DNA of 64,000 bases from Rubrivivax rivuli (GTDB taxonomy: Bacteria > Pseudomonadota > Gammaproteobacteria > Burkholderiales > Burkholderiaceae_C): contig NZ_SACR01000004.1 in NCBI RefSeq assembly GCF_004016505.1, positions 372,001-436,000 of the forward strand. The letters are read 5' to 3'. The notes below the pieces were generated by a model. That model was not told the DNA's origin. It ran no database searches and was given only the letters and a program-made list of their open reading frames with translations. Made by a program: the position numbers and the translations under genes. Positions 21,601 to 30,951 of this stretch are shown in pieces; position 1 is the first letter of the stretch, and each line of letters opens with the position of its first letter.

Positions 21601-23799
21601 CTAAGGTCGCCCAGCCGGCTGCGCCGTGGCGCGGCCCTGCAACATCGGCAGCAGGTCTTCCAGCGTGTTCTGCTTCTGCAGCACGCCGCGCACGCCGGCG
21701 GCCAGCGCCTTGCCGAGCAGCTCTTCGGTGATGTAGCCCGAGCTGATGTAGACCGGCGTGCCGGGGCACAGGTCTGCCAGCTCGTGCGCCACGTCCAGAC
21801 CCGACAGGCCGGGCATGTTGTAGTCGGTGATGACGATGTCGAAGGCCCCGGGCTCGCTGCGCAGCCGTTGCAGGGCCTGCGTGCCGCTGCCCAGCACCTC
21901 GGCGCGGTAGCCGGCCTGGGCGAGCAGACGCTCGACCATCAAGGCCACCACCGGGTCGTCGTCGATGTACAGCACGCGCAGGCCTGCTGCGCCGGCGGGC
22001 AGGGGCGGGGGCGCCGGCGCGGCCGGCGTGGGCGCGGCGGTGTCCGGGGCGCCGTCCCTCGCGGGGGCTGGGGGTGCGGCCAGGGGCAGGTAAACGTGCA
22101 CCGTGGTGCCTTGGCCGGGGCTGCTGTCGATCGCGATCTCGCCGCCGTGCGCGGCCACGATGCCCTGCACGACAGGCAGGCCCAGGCCCGTGCCCTCGCC
22201 GCTGGGCTTGGTGGTGAAGAAGGGCTCGAAGATGCGGGCCTGCGTGGCTGCGTCCATGCCCGTGCCTTCGTCGCGCACCCACAGGTGCGCGCAGGGCTGC
22301 CCGGCCAGCGGACTGTCGGGCCGCAGCGTGTGCAGGGGCGCGGCGCGCGCGCTCAGGCCGATCTCGATGCAGCCGCTGCGGCCCTGCATCGCGTGGCTGG
22401 CGTTGGTGCACAGGTTCATCAGCACCTGTTGCAGCCGCGCGGCATCCACGGCGGCGTGCACGGGTGCCAGGTCGGGCTGCACATGCATCTGCACGCTGGC
22501 CGGCAGCGTGGGGCGCAGCAAGGCGGCGGTTTCCTCCAGCAGCGGCAGCAAGGGCTGCTGGGCCAGCGCCTGGGGCTGGCGGCGGCCGATGGCCAGGATC
22601 TGCTGCACCAGCGTGCGCCCCCGCGCCGCGGCCGTGCGCACCTGCTCCAGGCTGCCCACCGCCGGATGCGTGCCCTCCAGCTCGCGCCGGGCCAGCGCCA
22701 CGTTGCCGATGATGGCCGCCAGGATGTTGTTGAAGTCGTGTGCGATGCCGCCGGCCAGCGTGCCCAGCGATTCGATGCGGCGCGATTCGAGCAGTTGCTG
22801 CTCGAGCGAAAGCCGCTGGCGCTCGGCCTGCTGCACGCGCCACACCAGCAGCGACATCGCCGCTAGCAGCGCCAGCCAGATGCTGCCCGTGGCCCAGGCC
22901 AGACGGCGCCATCCGGCCAGCACCTCCTGCCGGCTCATCGCCACCGTGAGGAAGAAGGGATAGCCCTGAACGCGCACCGTCCCCGACATGCGCTCCACGC
23001 CGTCAGTGAAGGCGCGGTACTGGCTGATGGCCTCGGCCTTGCCGGCGGCCATCGCCTGCCAGATCACATGCTGGGCCGGCATCGGGCTGTTGACCTCGGC
23101 TTCGATGTGCGGCCAGCGAAGCACCATGGCACCGTTGCGGTCGGTGCGGCGCAGGAAGACCGCGCCTTGCTGGCCGATGTCGAGCTGCTGGAACTGGCGC
23201 TGGAAGAAGCTGAGGTCGATGGGCGCGAGCACGGCCCCGGCCAGCTGGCCGTCGGGTTCGCGGATGGGGTAGGCGACGACCATCGTCGGCCGCCCGCTGA
23301 GCCGGCCCGTCACGACTTCGGAGAAGACGAGCGCGTTGTTCGGGTCGGCCTGCAGGCGCTTGAAGAAGTCGCGGTCGGCATAGTTCACGCGCGCCGTCGC
23401 CCCGGGCGTGGAGGCGTAGCGGTTGTCGCCCCGGGCGTCGACGATGCGCAGGGCGATCAGTTCCTCGAAGGCGCGCGACAGCGCGGCCAGTTCGCCGTTG
23501 ACGCGCGGGCCGAACATCGCCTCGGCGCCAGGTTCCAGGGCCTGCAGCGGCGTGCTCCGCGCCACGGCCTGCACCACCGCATCGGCGCGGCGGAAGGTGG
23601 CGTCCAGCCGCACCTGCATCGTGCGGGCGTAGTTCAGGGCCGAGGTCTGCGCGCCTTCGATGGCCTCCACCCTCGCCTGCCACAGCAGGTGGCCGATCAG
23701 CAGCGTGCCCGCCACGGCCGCCGCGGCCAGCAAGGCCAGGTGGGGCAGGGGGCGTGCGGCGTGCGTCGGGGCGGTGGCTGGGGCAGGAGGGGGCGGCAT
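21601..23799 (-). CDS. Membrane hybrid histidine kinase with periplasmic Cache domain and C-terminal receiver
   Basis: About 732 residues from the ATG at 23799 (MPPPPAPATAPTHAARP). TM1 (~18-38) is followed by a ~240-residue periplasmic double-Cache-like sensor (blocks DGDNRY-like ARGDNRYASTPG, YADRDFFKRLQ, VTGRLSGRPTMVVAYPIREPDG), then TM2 (WATGSIWLALLAAMSLLVW). HisKA has the H-box GTLAGGIAHDFNNILAAIIG, a variant common in HWE-unrelated PAS kinases. HATPase_c ends in GTGLGLPVVQGIVAAHGG, and the receiver has YIDDDPVVALMV and DIVITDYNMPGLSG. Cache domains usually bind small organic ligands such as amino acids or carboxylates. No dedicated regulator gene is adjacent. It is divergent from the S46 peptidase gene, sharing a ~120-bp promoter region. 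Confidence 0.92.
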   Translation of the reverse strand: MPPPPAPATAPTHAARPLPHLALLAAAAVAGTLLIGHLLWQARVEAIEGAQTSALNYARTMQVRLDATFRRADAVVQAVARSTPLQALEPGAEAMFGPRVNGELAALSRAFEELIALRIVDARGDNRYASTPGATARVNYADRDFFKRLQADPNNALVFSEVVTGRLSGRPTMVVAYPIREPDGQLAGAVLAPIDLSFFQRQFQQLDIGQQGAVFLRRTDRNGAMVLRWPHIEAEVNSPMPAQHVIWQAMAAGKAEAISQYRAFTDGVERMSGTVRVQGYPFFLTVAMSRQEVLAGWRRLAWATGSIWLALLAAMSLLVWRVQQAERQRLSLEQQLLESRRIESLGTLAGGIAHDFNNILAAIIGNVALARRELEGTHPAVGSLEQVRTAAARGRTLVQQILAIGRRQPQALAQQPLLPLLEETAALLRPTLPASVQMHVQPDLAPVHAAVDAARLQQVLMNLCTNASHAMQGRSGCIEIGLSARAAPLHTLRPDSPLAGQPCAHLWVRDEGTGMDAATQARIFEPFFTTKPSGEGTGLGLPVVQGIVAAHGGEIAIDSSPGQGTTVHVYLPLAAPPAPARDGAPDTAAPTPAAPAPPPLPAGAAGLRVLYIDDDPVVALMVERLLAQAGYRAEVLGSGTQALQRLRSEPGAFDIVITDYNMPGLSGLDVAHELADLCPGTPVYISSGYITEELLGKALAAGVRGVLQKQNTLEDLLPMLQGRATAQPAGRP

Positions 23800-23921
23800 G
23801 GCGGCTTCCGTCTGCGGCCCTGGCGGGCACCACGCGGTTTTACACGCTGTGACGCTCTTGCGGCGGCAGGGCATCATCGGGCCTGGCCGGCGCAGGGCTG
23901 GCACTTGAGGAGTTGTCTTCG

Positions 23922-26024
23922 ATGGCGAGGTCGGTGGATCGATGGCGGGCTGCCGTGCTGCGTGTGGCGGTGCTTTGCGCGGGCGGGGTGATGGGGGCGG
24001 CCTCGTGGTCTGCCGAGGGCATGTGGACGCTGGACAACCTGCCGCGTGCGCAGATGCAGGCCAGCCAGGGCCACGCGCCCGACGCGGCCTGGGTCGACCG
24101 CGCCATGCGGGCCGCCGCCAGGCTGGCCGGCGGGTGCTCGGCGAGTTTCGTGTCGTCCTCCGGGTTGGTGATGACCAACCACCACTGCATCACGCGCTGC
24201 CTGCAGCAGCTCAGCAGCCCCACGCTCGACCGCATGGCCACCGGTTTTCTTGCGCGCGAACGCGAGCAGGAGATCCGCTGCCCCGATTTCGAGATCAACC
24301 GGCTGGAGGCCATCACCGACGTCACCGAGCAGGTGCGCGCGGCCACGGCCGGCAAGCAGGGCGCGGCCTACCAGGCGGCCGAAGACGCGGCCCGTGCGCG
24401 GCTCACGCGCGAGTGCCGCGGCAGCGACGTGGAGAACACGCGCTGCGACATGGTCACGCTGTACCGGGGCGGCCAGCACCAGCTCTACAAGTACCGGCGT
24501 TATTCAGATGTTCGTCTGGTGTGGGCGCCCGAGGCCGCGGTGGCGGCGTTCGGCGGTGACCCCGACAACTTCAACTTCCCGCGCTGGTGCCTGGACGCGG
24601 CCTTCCTGCGTGTCTACGAAGGCGGCAAGCCGGCACCCGTGCAGCACCACTTCCCCTTCCGCGCCGAAGGCCCGCAACCGGGCGAGCCCCTGTACGTGAC
24701 GGGCCACCCTGGCAACACCCAGCGCCTGTTGACGGTGGCGCAGCTGGAATTCCTGCGCGAGAACCTGGGCACCGAGGTCATCCCGCGCAACAGCGAGATC
24801 CGCGGCGTGATGCTGCAGTACGCACGTGGCGACGCCGAGGCGCAGCGCCTGGCGCAGGGCGCGCTGCAGGGCATCGAGAACGGCCTGAAGGTGCAGCGCG
24901 GGCAGTTGCTGGCGCTGAACGACCCGGCCGTGATGGACGCCAAGCGCAGCGCCGAGGCGGCGCTGAAAGCCTTCGTGGCCAGCCAGCCCGAACTGGCGGC
25001 GCGAACCGGCGACCCCTGGGCCGAGATCGAGGCGGCGCAGCGCATCAAGCGCGACCTGGACGCCGAGATGCAACTGCTGGAAGAGGGCCGGGGCTTCCTG
25101 GCCGCGCACTTCGGCTACGCGCGCACGCTGGTGCGCGGTGCCGCCGAACGGAGCAAGCCCAATGCCGAGCGCCTGCGCGAGTTCAACGAGACCAACCTGC
25201 CGCAGATCGAGCAGCGCCTGCGGGCGGCCGCGCCGGTGTACCCGGCTTTCGAGCAGGCACGGCTGGCCTGGTCACTGACGCGCATGCGTTCGCAACTGGG
25301 CGCCGACCACGCGCTGGTGCGCCAGGTGCTGGGGCAGCGCACGCCGGAGCAGGTGGCCGCCGAGCTGGTGGCCGGCAGCCGGCTGGCCGACCCGGCCGAA
25401 CGGCTGCGCCTGTGGGCTGGCGGGCAGGCCGCCATCGACGCCAGCGCCGACAGCTTCATCCGCCTGGTGCGCGCCATCGATGCCGATGCGCGTGCACTGC
25501 GCAAGCGTTTCGAGTCGGAGGTGCAGGCGGTCGAACGCCGCGCCGCCACGCGCATTGCGCAGGCGCAGTTTGCACAGAGCGGGCGCAACGCCTACCCCGA
25601 CGCCACCTTCTCGCTGCGCCTGAGCTACGGCGAGGTGGCCGGCTGGACAGAGAAGGGCCAGCCCGTGGCGCCCTACACCGACTTCGCCGGCGCCTTCCGC
25701 CGCCACACCGGCGCGGCGCCCTTTGCGCTGCCGGCGCCGTGGCTGGCGGCGCGCGAGAAGCTGAACCCGGCGCAGCGCTTCAACTTCGTGACCACGCACG
25801 ACATCATCGGCGGCAACAGCGGCAGCCCCATGGTCGACCGCGAAGGGCGCGTGGTGGGCCTGATCTTCGACGGCAACATCCACTCGCTGGGCGGCAGCTT
25901 CAGCTACGACGGCAGCCGAAACCGCGCGGTGTCGGTGCATGCGGGGGCCATCGTCGAGGCACTGCGCACGGTCTACGAAGCGCCGTCGCTGGTGCAGGAA
26001 CTGCTGGGCTCCGCCCGGCCTTGA
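23922..26024 (+). CDS. S46-family dipeptidyl peptidase
   Basis: About 700 residues. The ATG at 23922 is chosen because TTGAGGAG ends 9 nt upstream; a TTG three codons earlier abuts that site and is too close. A signal peptide (VLRVAVLCAGGVMGAASWS) precedes the conserved GMWTLDNLP start of the mature enzyme. The catalytic histidine lies in SGLVMTNHHCITRCLQ and the nucleophile serine in DIIGGNSGSPMVDREG, both hallmarks of the S46 (DPP7/DPP11) serine peptidases, which release N-terminal dipeptides in the periplasm. Substrate preference (hydrophobic or acidic) cannot be told here. A fatty-acid pair follows 24 bp downstream but looks functionally unrelated. Confidence 0.93.
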   Translation: MARSVDRWRAAVLRVAVLCAGGVMGAASWSAEGMWTLDNLPRAQMQASQGHAPDAAWVDRAMRAAARLAGGCSASFVSSSGLVMTNHHCITRCLQQLSSPTLDRMATGFLAREREQEIRCPDFEINRLEAITDVTEQVRAATAGKQGAAYQAAEDAARARLTRECRGSDVENTRCDMVTLYRGGQHQLYKYRRYSDVRLVWAPEAAVAAFGGDPDNFNFPRWCLDAAFLRVYEGGKPAPVQHHFPFRAEGPQPGEPLYVTGHPGNTQRLLTVAQLEFLRENLGTEVIPRNSEIRGVMLQYARGDAEAQRLAQGALQGIENGLKVQRGQLLALNDPAVMDAKRSAEAALKAFVASQPELAARTGDPWAEIEAAQRIKRDLDAEMQLLEEGRGFLAAHFGYARTLVRGAAERSKPNAERLREFNETNLPQIEQRLRAAAPVYPAFEQARLAWSLTRMRSQLGADHALVRQVLGQRTPEQVAAELVAGSRLADPAERLRLWAGGQAAIDASADSFIRLVRAIDADARALRKRFESEVQAVERRAATRIAQAQFAQSGRNAYPDATFSLRLSYGEVAGWTEKGQPVAPYTDFAGAFRRHTGAAPFALPAPWLAAREKLNPAQRFNFVTTHDIIGGNSGSPMVDREGRVVGLIFDGNIHSLGGSFSYDGSRNRAVSVHAGAIVEALRTVYEAPSLVQELLGSARP

Positions 26025-26048
26025 AACCCCGGCAGGAGCGCGCGCCGC

Positions 26049-27695
26049 ATGAGCATCTACGAGCAGCATCTCGGCCGCCAGGCGGCCAACTTCACGGCCT
26101 TGTCGCCGGTGAGTTTCGTCGAGCGCAGTGCCGAGGTCTTCGGCGATCTGCCGGCGGTGGTGCATGGCGCACGCCGCTACACCTGGGCCCAGGTGCGCGA
26201 GCGCAGCGCGCGGCTGGCAGCGGCCTTGCGGGCCCTGGGCGTGGGGCGCCTGAGCACCGTGAGCGTGATGCTGCCCAACACGCCCGAGATGGTCGAAGCG
26301 CACTACGCCGTGCCCGCGCTGAACGCGGTGCTGAACACGCTGAACACGCGGCTGGATGCGCCGCTGCTGGCCTGGCAGATGAAGCACTGCGAGGCCGCGG
26401 TGCTGATCACCGACACCGAGTTCGCGCCGGTGATGAAGGAGGCGTTGCGCCTGCTGCGTGATGAGCACGGCCACAGCCCCGTGGTCATCGACGTGGCCGA
26501 CACCGAGCACGCCGGCCCGCACGAACGCCTGGGCGCGTGGCTCTACGAAGACCTGCTCGCCGCCCACGCCCCGCTGCCGGTGCTGACCGGCCCAGCCGAC
26601 GAGTGGGATGCCATCGCCGTGAGCTACACCAGCGGCACCACCGGCGACCCCAAGGGCGTGGTCACCCACCACCGCGGCGCCTACCTCAACGCGGTGTGCA
26701 ACGCGGCCACCTGGACCATGCCGCACTTCCCGGTCTACCTCTGGACCCTGCCGATGTTCCACTGCAACGGCTGGTGTTTCCCGTGGACCGTGGCCATGCT
26801 CGGCGGCACGCACGTGTGCCTGCGCCGCGTGGAGGCCGGTGCCATCCTGCAAGCCATGCGCGAGCACGGCGTGAACCACTACTGCGCGGCGCCCATCGTG
26901 CACAACCTGATCATCAACGCCGACGCTGCACTGCGCGAGGGCATCACGCAGCAAGTGCGCGGCATGGTCGCGGGCGCGGCGCCGCCGGCCGCCATGATCG
27001 AAGGCATGGCGAAGATCGGCTTCGACATCACCCACGTCTACGGCCTCACCGAGGTCTACGGCCCTGCCGCCGTGGCCGTGAAGCGAGACAGTTGGGCCGC
27101 TGAAGACTTGAGCGAACAGACGCGCCTGAACGGCCGCCAGGGTGTGCGCTACATGCTGCAGGAAGGCATGACGGTGCTGCACCCCGAGACCCTGGCCGAA
27201 GTGCCGGCCGACGGCCAGACCATGGGCGAGATCATGTTCCGCGGCAACCTGGTGATGAAGGGCTACCTGAAGAACCCGGCGGCCACCGACAAGGCCTTCG
27301 AAGGCGGCTGGTTCCACACCGGCGACCTGGCCGTGCTGGAGCCCGACCGCTACGTGAAGATCAAGGACCGCAGCAAGGACATCATCATCAGCGGCGGCGA
27401 GAACATCAGCAGCCTGGAGGTGGAAGACGCGCTCTACCGCCACCCCGCCGTGCTGGCCTGTGCCGTGGTGGCGCGGCCCGACGCCAAGTGGGGCGAGACG
27501 CCGGTGGCCTACGTCGAGACCAAGGCCGGCAGCACGGTGACGGCGGCCGAACTGGTGGCGCACTGCAAGGCGCTGCTGGCGGGCTACAAGGTGCCGCGCG
27601 AGATCCGCTTCGAGCCCATCCCGAAAACCAGCACCGGCAAGATCCAGAAGTTCCAGCTGCGCGAGCGTGCCAGGAGCAGCTCGGCCATCGAATGA
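26049..27695 (+). CDS. AMP-forming acyl-CoA synthetase
   Basis: A 548-residue member of the acyl-adenylate-forming superfamily. It activates a carboxylic acid to its CoA thioester with ATP. Motifs: the ATP/AMP P-loop YTSGTTGDPKGVVTHHRG, the adenine-site block YGLTEVYGPAAV, the A8 region GWFHTGDLAVLEPDRYVKI followed by KDRSKDIIISGGENISS, and the A10 lysine in PKTSTGKIQKFQLR. The overall pattern is that of medium-chain or methylmercaptopropionate-type synthetases; the acid is not predictable. The enoyl-CoA hydratase gene begins 10 bp downstream, pointing to joint use in fatty-acid or aromatic-acid catabolism. Confidence 0.94.
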   Translation: MSIYEQHLGRQAANFTALSPVSFVERSAEVFGDLPAVVHGARRYTWAQVRERSARLAAALRALGVGRLSTVSVMLPNTPEMVEAHYAVPALNAVLNTLNTRLDAPLLAWQMKHCEAAVLITDTEFAPVMKEALRLLRDEHGHSPVVIDVADTEHAGPHERLGAWLYEDLLAAHAPLPVLTGPADEWDAIAVSYTSGTTGDPKGVVTHHRGAYLNAVCNAATWTMPHFPVYLWTLPMFHCNGWCFPWTVAMLGGTHVCLRRVEAGAILQAMREHGVNHYCAAPIVHNLIINADAALREGITQQVRGMVAGAAPPAAMIEGMAKIGFDITHVYGLTEVYGPAAVAVKRDSWAAEDLSEQTRLNGRQGVRYMLQEGMTVLHPETLAEVPADGQTMGEIMFRGNLVMKGYLKNPAATDKAFEGGWFHTGDLAVLEPDRYVKIKDRSKDIIISGGENISSLEVEDALYRHPAVLACAVVARPDAKWGETPVAYVETKAGSTVTAAELVAHCKALLAGYKVPREIRFEPIPKTSTGKIQKFQLRERARSSSAIE

Positions 27696-27705
27696 GGAGA
27701 CGCGC

Positions 27706-28491
27706 ATGAGCACCAGCGACACCGATCTCGTGCTGTTCGAGCAAGACGCCCGTGGCGTGGCCAAGCTCACGCTGAACCGGCCGCAGGCCTTCAACGCGCT
27801 GAGCGAAGGCCTCATCGAGGCGGTGCACGCCGCGCTGCAGCGCGTGGCCGCCGACGAGACCGTGAAGGTGCTGGTGCTGGCCGCCGCCGGCCGCGCCTTC
27901 TGCGCCGGGCACGACCTGAAGGAGATGCGCGCCGAGCCGGCCCAGGCTTACTACGAGCGTCTCTTTGGGCAGTGCGGCCGCATGATGATGGCCGTGCAGC
28001 AATTGCCCGTGCCGGTGGTGGCGCGTGTGCAGGGCATTGCTACCGCGGCGGGCTGCCAGCTGGTGGCGATGTGCGACCTGGCCGTGGCCAGCCGCGACGC
28101 GAAGTTCGCCGTCAGCGGCGTGAACCTGGGCCTGTTCTGCAGCACGCCCAGCGTGGCGCTGAGCCGCAACCTGGGCCGCAAGGCGGCCTTCGAGATGCTG
28201 GTGACGGGCGACTTCATCAGCGCCGATGAAGCGCGTGAGCGCGGCCTGGTCAACCGCGTTGTAGACGCTGCGGAGCTTGACGCCGAAGTGGCGCGCCTGG
28301 TCGAGCGCATCGCCGCCAAGCCGCGCGTGGCGCTGACCATGGGCAAGGCCCTGTTCTACCGCCAGCTCGAAGGCGGCATCGCGGCCGCGTATGAAGACGC
28401 CGCGCGCACCATGGCCTGCAACATGATGGACGAGAGCGCGCTGGAAGGCGTGCAGGCCTTCATCGAGAAGCGCCCGCCGGCCTGGGCGTGA
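27706..28491 (+). CDS. Enoyl-CoA hydratase/isomerase family protein
   Basis: A 261-residue crotonase-fold protein. The ATG at 27706 is chosen because GAGGAG stands 7 nt upstream; the frame is open 13 codons further. Landmarks: [17 protein letters not shown], the oxyanion-hole segment [16 protein letters not shown], and the second oxyanion/active-site block [26 protein letters not shown]. The usual second catalytic glutamate region reads [16 protein letters not shown], without the typical Glu-x-x-x-G-x-x-P, so it may be an atypical hydratase or another crotonase activity. It forms a two-gene unit with the upstream acyl-CoA synthetase and converges on the ribbon-helix-helix gene. Confidence 0.9.
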   Translation: MSTSDTDLVLFEQDARGVAKLTLNRPQAFNALSEGLIEAVHAALQRVAADETVKVLVLAAAGRAFCAGHDLKEMRAEPAQAYYERLFGQCGRMMMAVQQLPVPVVARVQGIATAAGCQLVAMCDLAVASRDAKFAVSGVNLGLFCSTPSVALSRNLGRKAAFEMLVTGDFISADEARERGLVNRVVDAAELDAEVARLVERIAAKPRVALTMGKALFYRQLEGGIAAAYEDAARTMACNMMDESALEGVQAFIEKRPPAWA

Positions 28492-28497
28492 GCCCGC

Positions 28498-28692
28498 TCA
28501 ATCTGGCGCCTCTTCGGCCGGGGGCGGCCTGGCCGGCGCCACGCGCCGCCCGCGTTTGGCCAGCGCCTCGCGCAGCAGGTACTCCACCTGCGCGTTGACG
28601 CTGCGCAGCTCTTGCGCGGCGAGTTTCTCCACCTCGGCCCACACCTCGGGGTCGATGCGCAGCGGGAACTGTTTTTTGCGCGGGCTGGCCAT
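28498..28692 (-). CDS. Arc-like ribbon-helix-helix DNA-binding protein
   Basis: A 64-residue protein with an Arc/MetJ-type ribbon-helix-helix: strand [13 protein letters not shown], helix [26 protein letters not shown], then a Pro/Ala-rich acidic tail. Proteins of this sort act as dimers on short palindromes. The gene is 21 bp downstream of the SPFH gene on the same strand, with no toxin-like partner, so a toxin-antitoxin role is unlikely. A perfect 16-bp palindrome in front of the SPFH gene is the natural candidate operator for autoregulation. Confidence 0.85.
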   Translation of the reverse strand: MASPRKKQFPLRIDPEVWAEVEKLAAQELRSVNAQVEYLLREALAKRGRRVAPARPPPAEEAPD

Positions 28693-28713
28693 GCCGCAGC
28701 AGCGCGGGGCGCG

Positions 28714-29610
28714 TCAGCTGTACAGCGTGCCGGTGTTCACCACCGGCTGCGTTTCGCGGTCGCTGCACAGCACCACGAGCAGGTTGCTCACCATGCTGGC
28801 CTTGCGCTCGTCGTCCAACTGCACCACGTTGCGCTCGCTCAGGCCCTGCAGCGCGGCTTCCACCATGCCCACCGCTCCCTGCACGATCTTGTGGCGCGCG
28901 CTGACGATGGCCTCGGCCTGCTGGCGGCGCAGCATCACCTGCGCGATTTCCGGCGCGTAGGCCAGGTGGCTGAGCTTGGCGTCCTGCACCTCCACGCCGG
29001 CGGCGTCGAAGCGGGCCTGCAACTCGTCGCGCAGCGCCATCGACACCGCGTCCATGCCGCCGCGCAGCGTGGGCTGGCCGGCGGGAAGGTCTTCGCCGTC
29101 GTCGTAGGCGTAGAGGCTGGCCAGGTGGCGGATGGCGGCTTCGGCCTGCACGGAAACGTAGGTTTCGTAGTCGTCCACGTCGAAGGCGGCCTGCGCGGTG
29201 TCGCGCACACGCCAGACGACCACGGCGCCGATCTCCACCGGGTTGCCGCGCTGGTCGTTCACCTTCAGCGGCGCCACGTTGAGGTTGCGCGAGTGCAGCG
29301 ACAGCCGGCCCTTGCGCGCCAGCGGGTTGGCCCAGCGCAGGCCCTCGCCGCGGTCGGTGCCGGTGTATTCGCCAAAGAGCGTGAGGTTGGCTGCTTCGTT
29401 GGGCTGCAGCATGTACAGGCCCAGCAGCGTCAGCACGCCGCCGGCCAGCGTGAAGGGCAGCAGCGCCAGCAGCAGCGGCCCGCCACCGCGCGCCGCCAGC
29501 AGGCCGATGAGCGGCGTGGCCAGCAGCAGCGCGATGCCCAGCGCGGCCATCGGGTAGCCGTTGCGCGTGGCGGCGGCACGTTCATGGCGGCGAGATGCTT
29601 GGGGCTGCAT
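28714..29610 (-). CDS. SPFH/Band-7 domain membrane protein
   Basis: About 298 residues from the ATG at 29610, which has AAGGAG 6 nt upstream. Two hydrophobic segments near the N-terminus ([19 protein letters not shown] and [22 protein letters not shown]) are followed by an SPFH domain: [19 protein letters not shown], then [20 protein letters not shown] and [21 protein letters not shown] helical region with [31 protein letters not shown] closes it. SPFH proteins form oligomeric scaffolds or membrane microdomains. The NfeD partner of many flotillin-type operons is absent; the partner here is a ribbon-helix-helix regulator. A 16-bp palindrome lies 23 bp upstream. Confidence 0.88.
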   Translation of the reverse strand: MQPQASRRHERAAATRNGYPMAALGIALLLATPLIGLLAARGGGPLLLALLPFTLAGGVLTLLGLYMLQPNEAANLTLFGEYTGTDRGEGLRWANPLARKGRLSLHSRNLNVAPLKVNDQRGNPVEIGAVVVWRVRDTAQAAFDVDDYETYVSVQAEAAIRHLASLYAYDDGEDLPAGQPTLRGGMDAVSMALRDELQARFDAAGVEVQDAKLSHLAYAPEIAQVMLRRQQAEAIVSARHKIVQGAVGMVEAALQGLSERNVVQLDDERKASMVSNLLVVLCSDRETQPVVNTGTLYS

Positions 29611-29633
29611 GGAGCTCTCCTTGATCTGATCTG

Positions 29634-29649
29634 AAAGTGATATCACTTT
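29634..29649. promoter_or_regulatory. Perfect 16-bp palindrome, candidate operator of the SPFH-RHH operon
   Basis: AAAGTGATATCACTTT is a perfect inverted repeat, AT-rich in an otherwise very GC-rich region. It is centred 32 bp before the SPFH start codon and overlaps where the promoter must lie (a TTGATC -35-like element sits just upstream on the minus strand). The size and symmetry fit a ribbon-helix-helix tetramer site, and the operon's second gene encodes such a protein. It could also influence the divergent aminotransferase gene at 29721. Confidence 0.8.
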
Positions 29650-29720
29650 AGGATCAATCGCGGCTCCCGTCAACAGGCCTGCAAGCCCGTGTGCCGGTGC
29701 GGGCCGCTTAGCATGGGGCG

Positions 29721-30923
29721 ATGAGCGATCTCCACCCCACCGCCGCGCCCCGCATCCCGGGCCGGCGCTTCCTGCATTCCCCCGGCCCCACGCCGCTGCC
29801 CGATGCCGTGATGCAGGCCATGGCACAGCAGCCCATGGACCTGGCCGACCCGCGCGTGGACGCCTGCATCACCGCCTGTGAAGAAGGCCTGCAGCGCCTG
29901 ATGGGCACCACGGGCGATGTATTTCTCTATGCCAGCAACGGCCACGGCGTGTGGGAGGCGGTGGTCGAGAACCTGGCCGAGGCGGGCGGTGCCGTGCTGG
30001 TGCCGGGCACCGGCGTCTTCAGCGAAGGCTGGGCCGTGCAGACCGAAAGCCTGGGCCGCACCGTGGTGCGCACGCCGGTGCGCGAAGGCTGGCCGGTGGA
30101 TGCCGCGGCGGTGGAGCAGGCGCTGCGCGACGACCGCGAGCACCGCATCCGCGCCGTGTTCGCGGTGCACACCGACACCAGCACCAGCGTCACCAGCAAC
30201 CTGGCGGCCGTGCGCCGCGCCATCGACGCCGCGGGCCACCCGGCGCTGCTGGTGGCCGACGTGGTGGCTTCGCTGGGGGCGGCGCCTTTCGAGATGGACG
30301 CGCTGGGCGTGGACGTGGCGCTCGGCGCCTCGCAGAAAGGCCTGATGTGCCCGCCCGGCGCCGGCTTCGTGGCCGTGAACCGCCGCGCCTTCCAGCGTGC
30401 CGAGGCCAACCCCGCGCCGCGCTTCTACTGGGACTGGGTGCACCGCCGCCACAACGCGAGCTACCGCAAGTACTGCGGCACGCCGCCGCTGAACCTGCTC
30501 TTCGGCATGCAGGCCGCGCTGGAGCTCATCTTCGGCGAAGGCCTGGCCCAGGTGCACGCGCGCCACGCGCAGCTAGCCGGCGCCGTGCATGCGGCGGTGG
30601 AAGGCTGGCGCGAGGGCGGGGCGCTGGACTTCTTCGCCCAGGTGCCCGAGACGCGTTCGGTCAGCGTCACCACCGTCAGCGTGGCCCAGGGCTTCGACGC
30701 GCTGGCCTTGCGCACGCTGGCGCGCGAGAACTTCCAGGTGGCCATGGCCGGCGGCCTGGGCGCCCAGCAAGGCCGCGCCTTCCGCATCGGACACCTGGGC
30801 GATTGCAACCCGGCGATGATCCTGGGCGCCTTGGGGGGCATCGAGGCGGCCCTGCTGCAGCTCGGCATCCCCATCGGGGCCGGCGGTGTGCAGCGGGCCG
30901 TGCGGGCCTTGGCGGGCGTTTAG
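29721..30923 (+). CDS. Class V aminotransferase (alanine/serine-glyoxylate aminotransferase type)
   Basis: A 400-residue PLP enzyme. The N-terminus carries [18 protein letters not shown], typical of the alanine-glyoxylate/serine-glyoxylate/serine-pyruvate group. The cofactor lysine lies in [17 protein letters not shown], with the preceding aspartate in [18 protein letters not shown]. The late motif [19 protein letters not shown] is also family-typical. It probably transfers an amino group between an amino acid (alanine or serine) and glyoxylate or pyruvate; donor and acceptor cannot be fixed from sequence. It is divergent from the SPFH operon and converges on the phosphatase gene. Confidence 0.92.
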   Translation: MSDLHPTAAPRIPGRRFLHSPGPTPLPDAVMQAMAQQPMDLADPRVDACITACEEGLQRLMGTTGDVFLYASNGHGVWEAVVENLAEAGGAVLVPGTGVFSEGWAVQTESLGRTVVRTPVREGWPVDAAAVEQALRDDREHRIRAVFAVHTDTSTSVTSNLAAVRRAIDAAGHPALLVADVVASLGAAPFEMDALGVDVALGASQKGLMCPPGAGFVAVNRRAFQRAEANPAPRFYWDWVHRRHNASYRKYCGTPPLNLLFGMQAALELIFGEGLAQVHARHAQLAGAVHAAVEGWREGGALDFFAQVPETRSVSVTTVSVAQGFDALALRTLARENFQVAMAGGLGAQQGRAFRIGHLGDCNPAMILGALGGIEAALLQLGIPIGAGGVQRAVRALAGV

Positions 30924-30951
30924 CGGCGGCCAGCCAGGCCGGCAGCGCCCT

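Noticed and set aside
25272..27815. Long minus-strand open frame opposite the peptidase and acyl-CoA synthetase
   Set aside because: Crosses two real genes, no motif, biased composition.
28498..28692. Antitoxin of a toxin-antitoxin pair
   Set aside because: The neighbour is an SPFH protein, not a small toxin; the DNA-binding fold alone does not make it an antitoxin.
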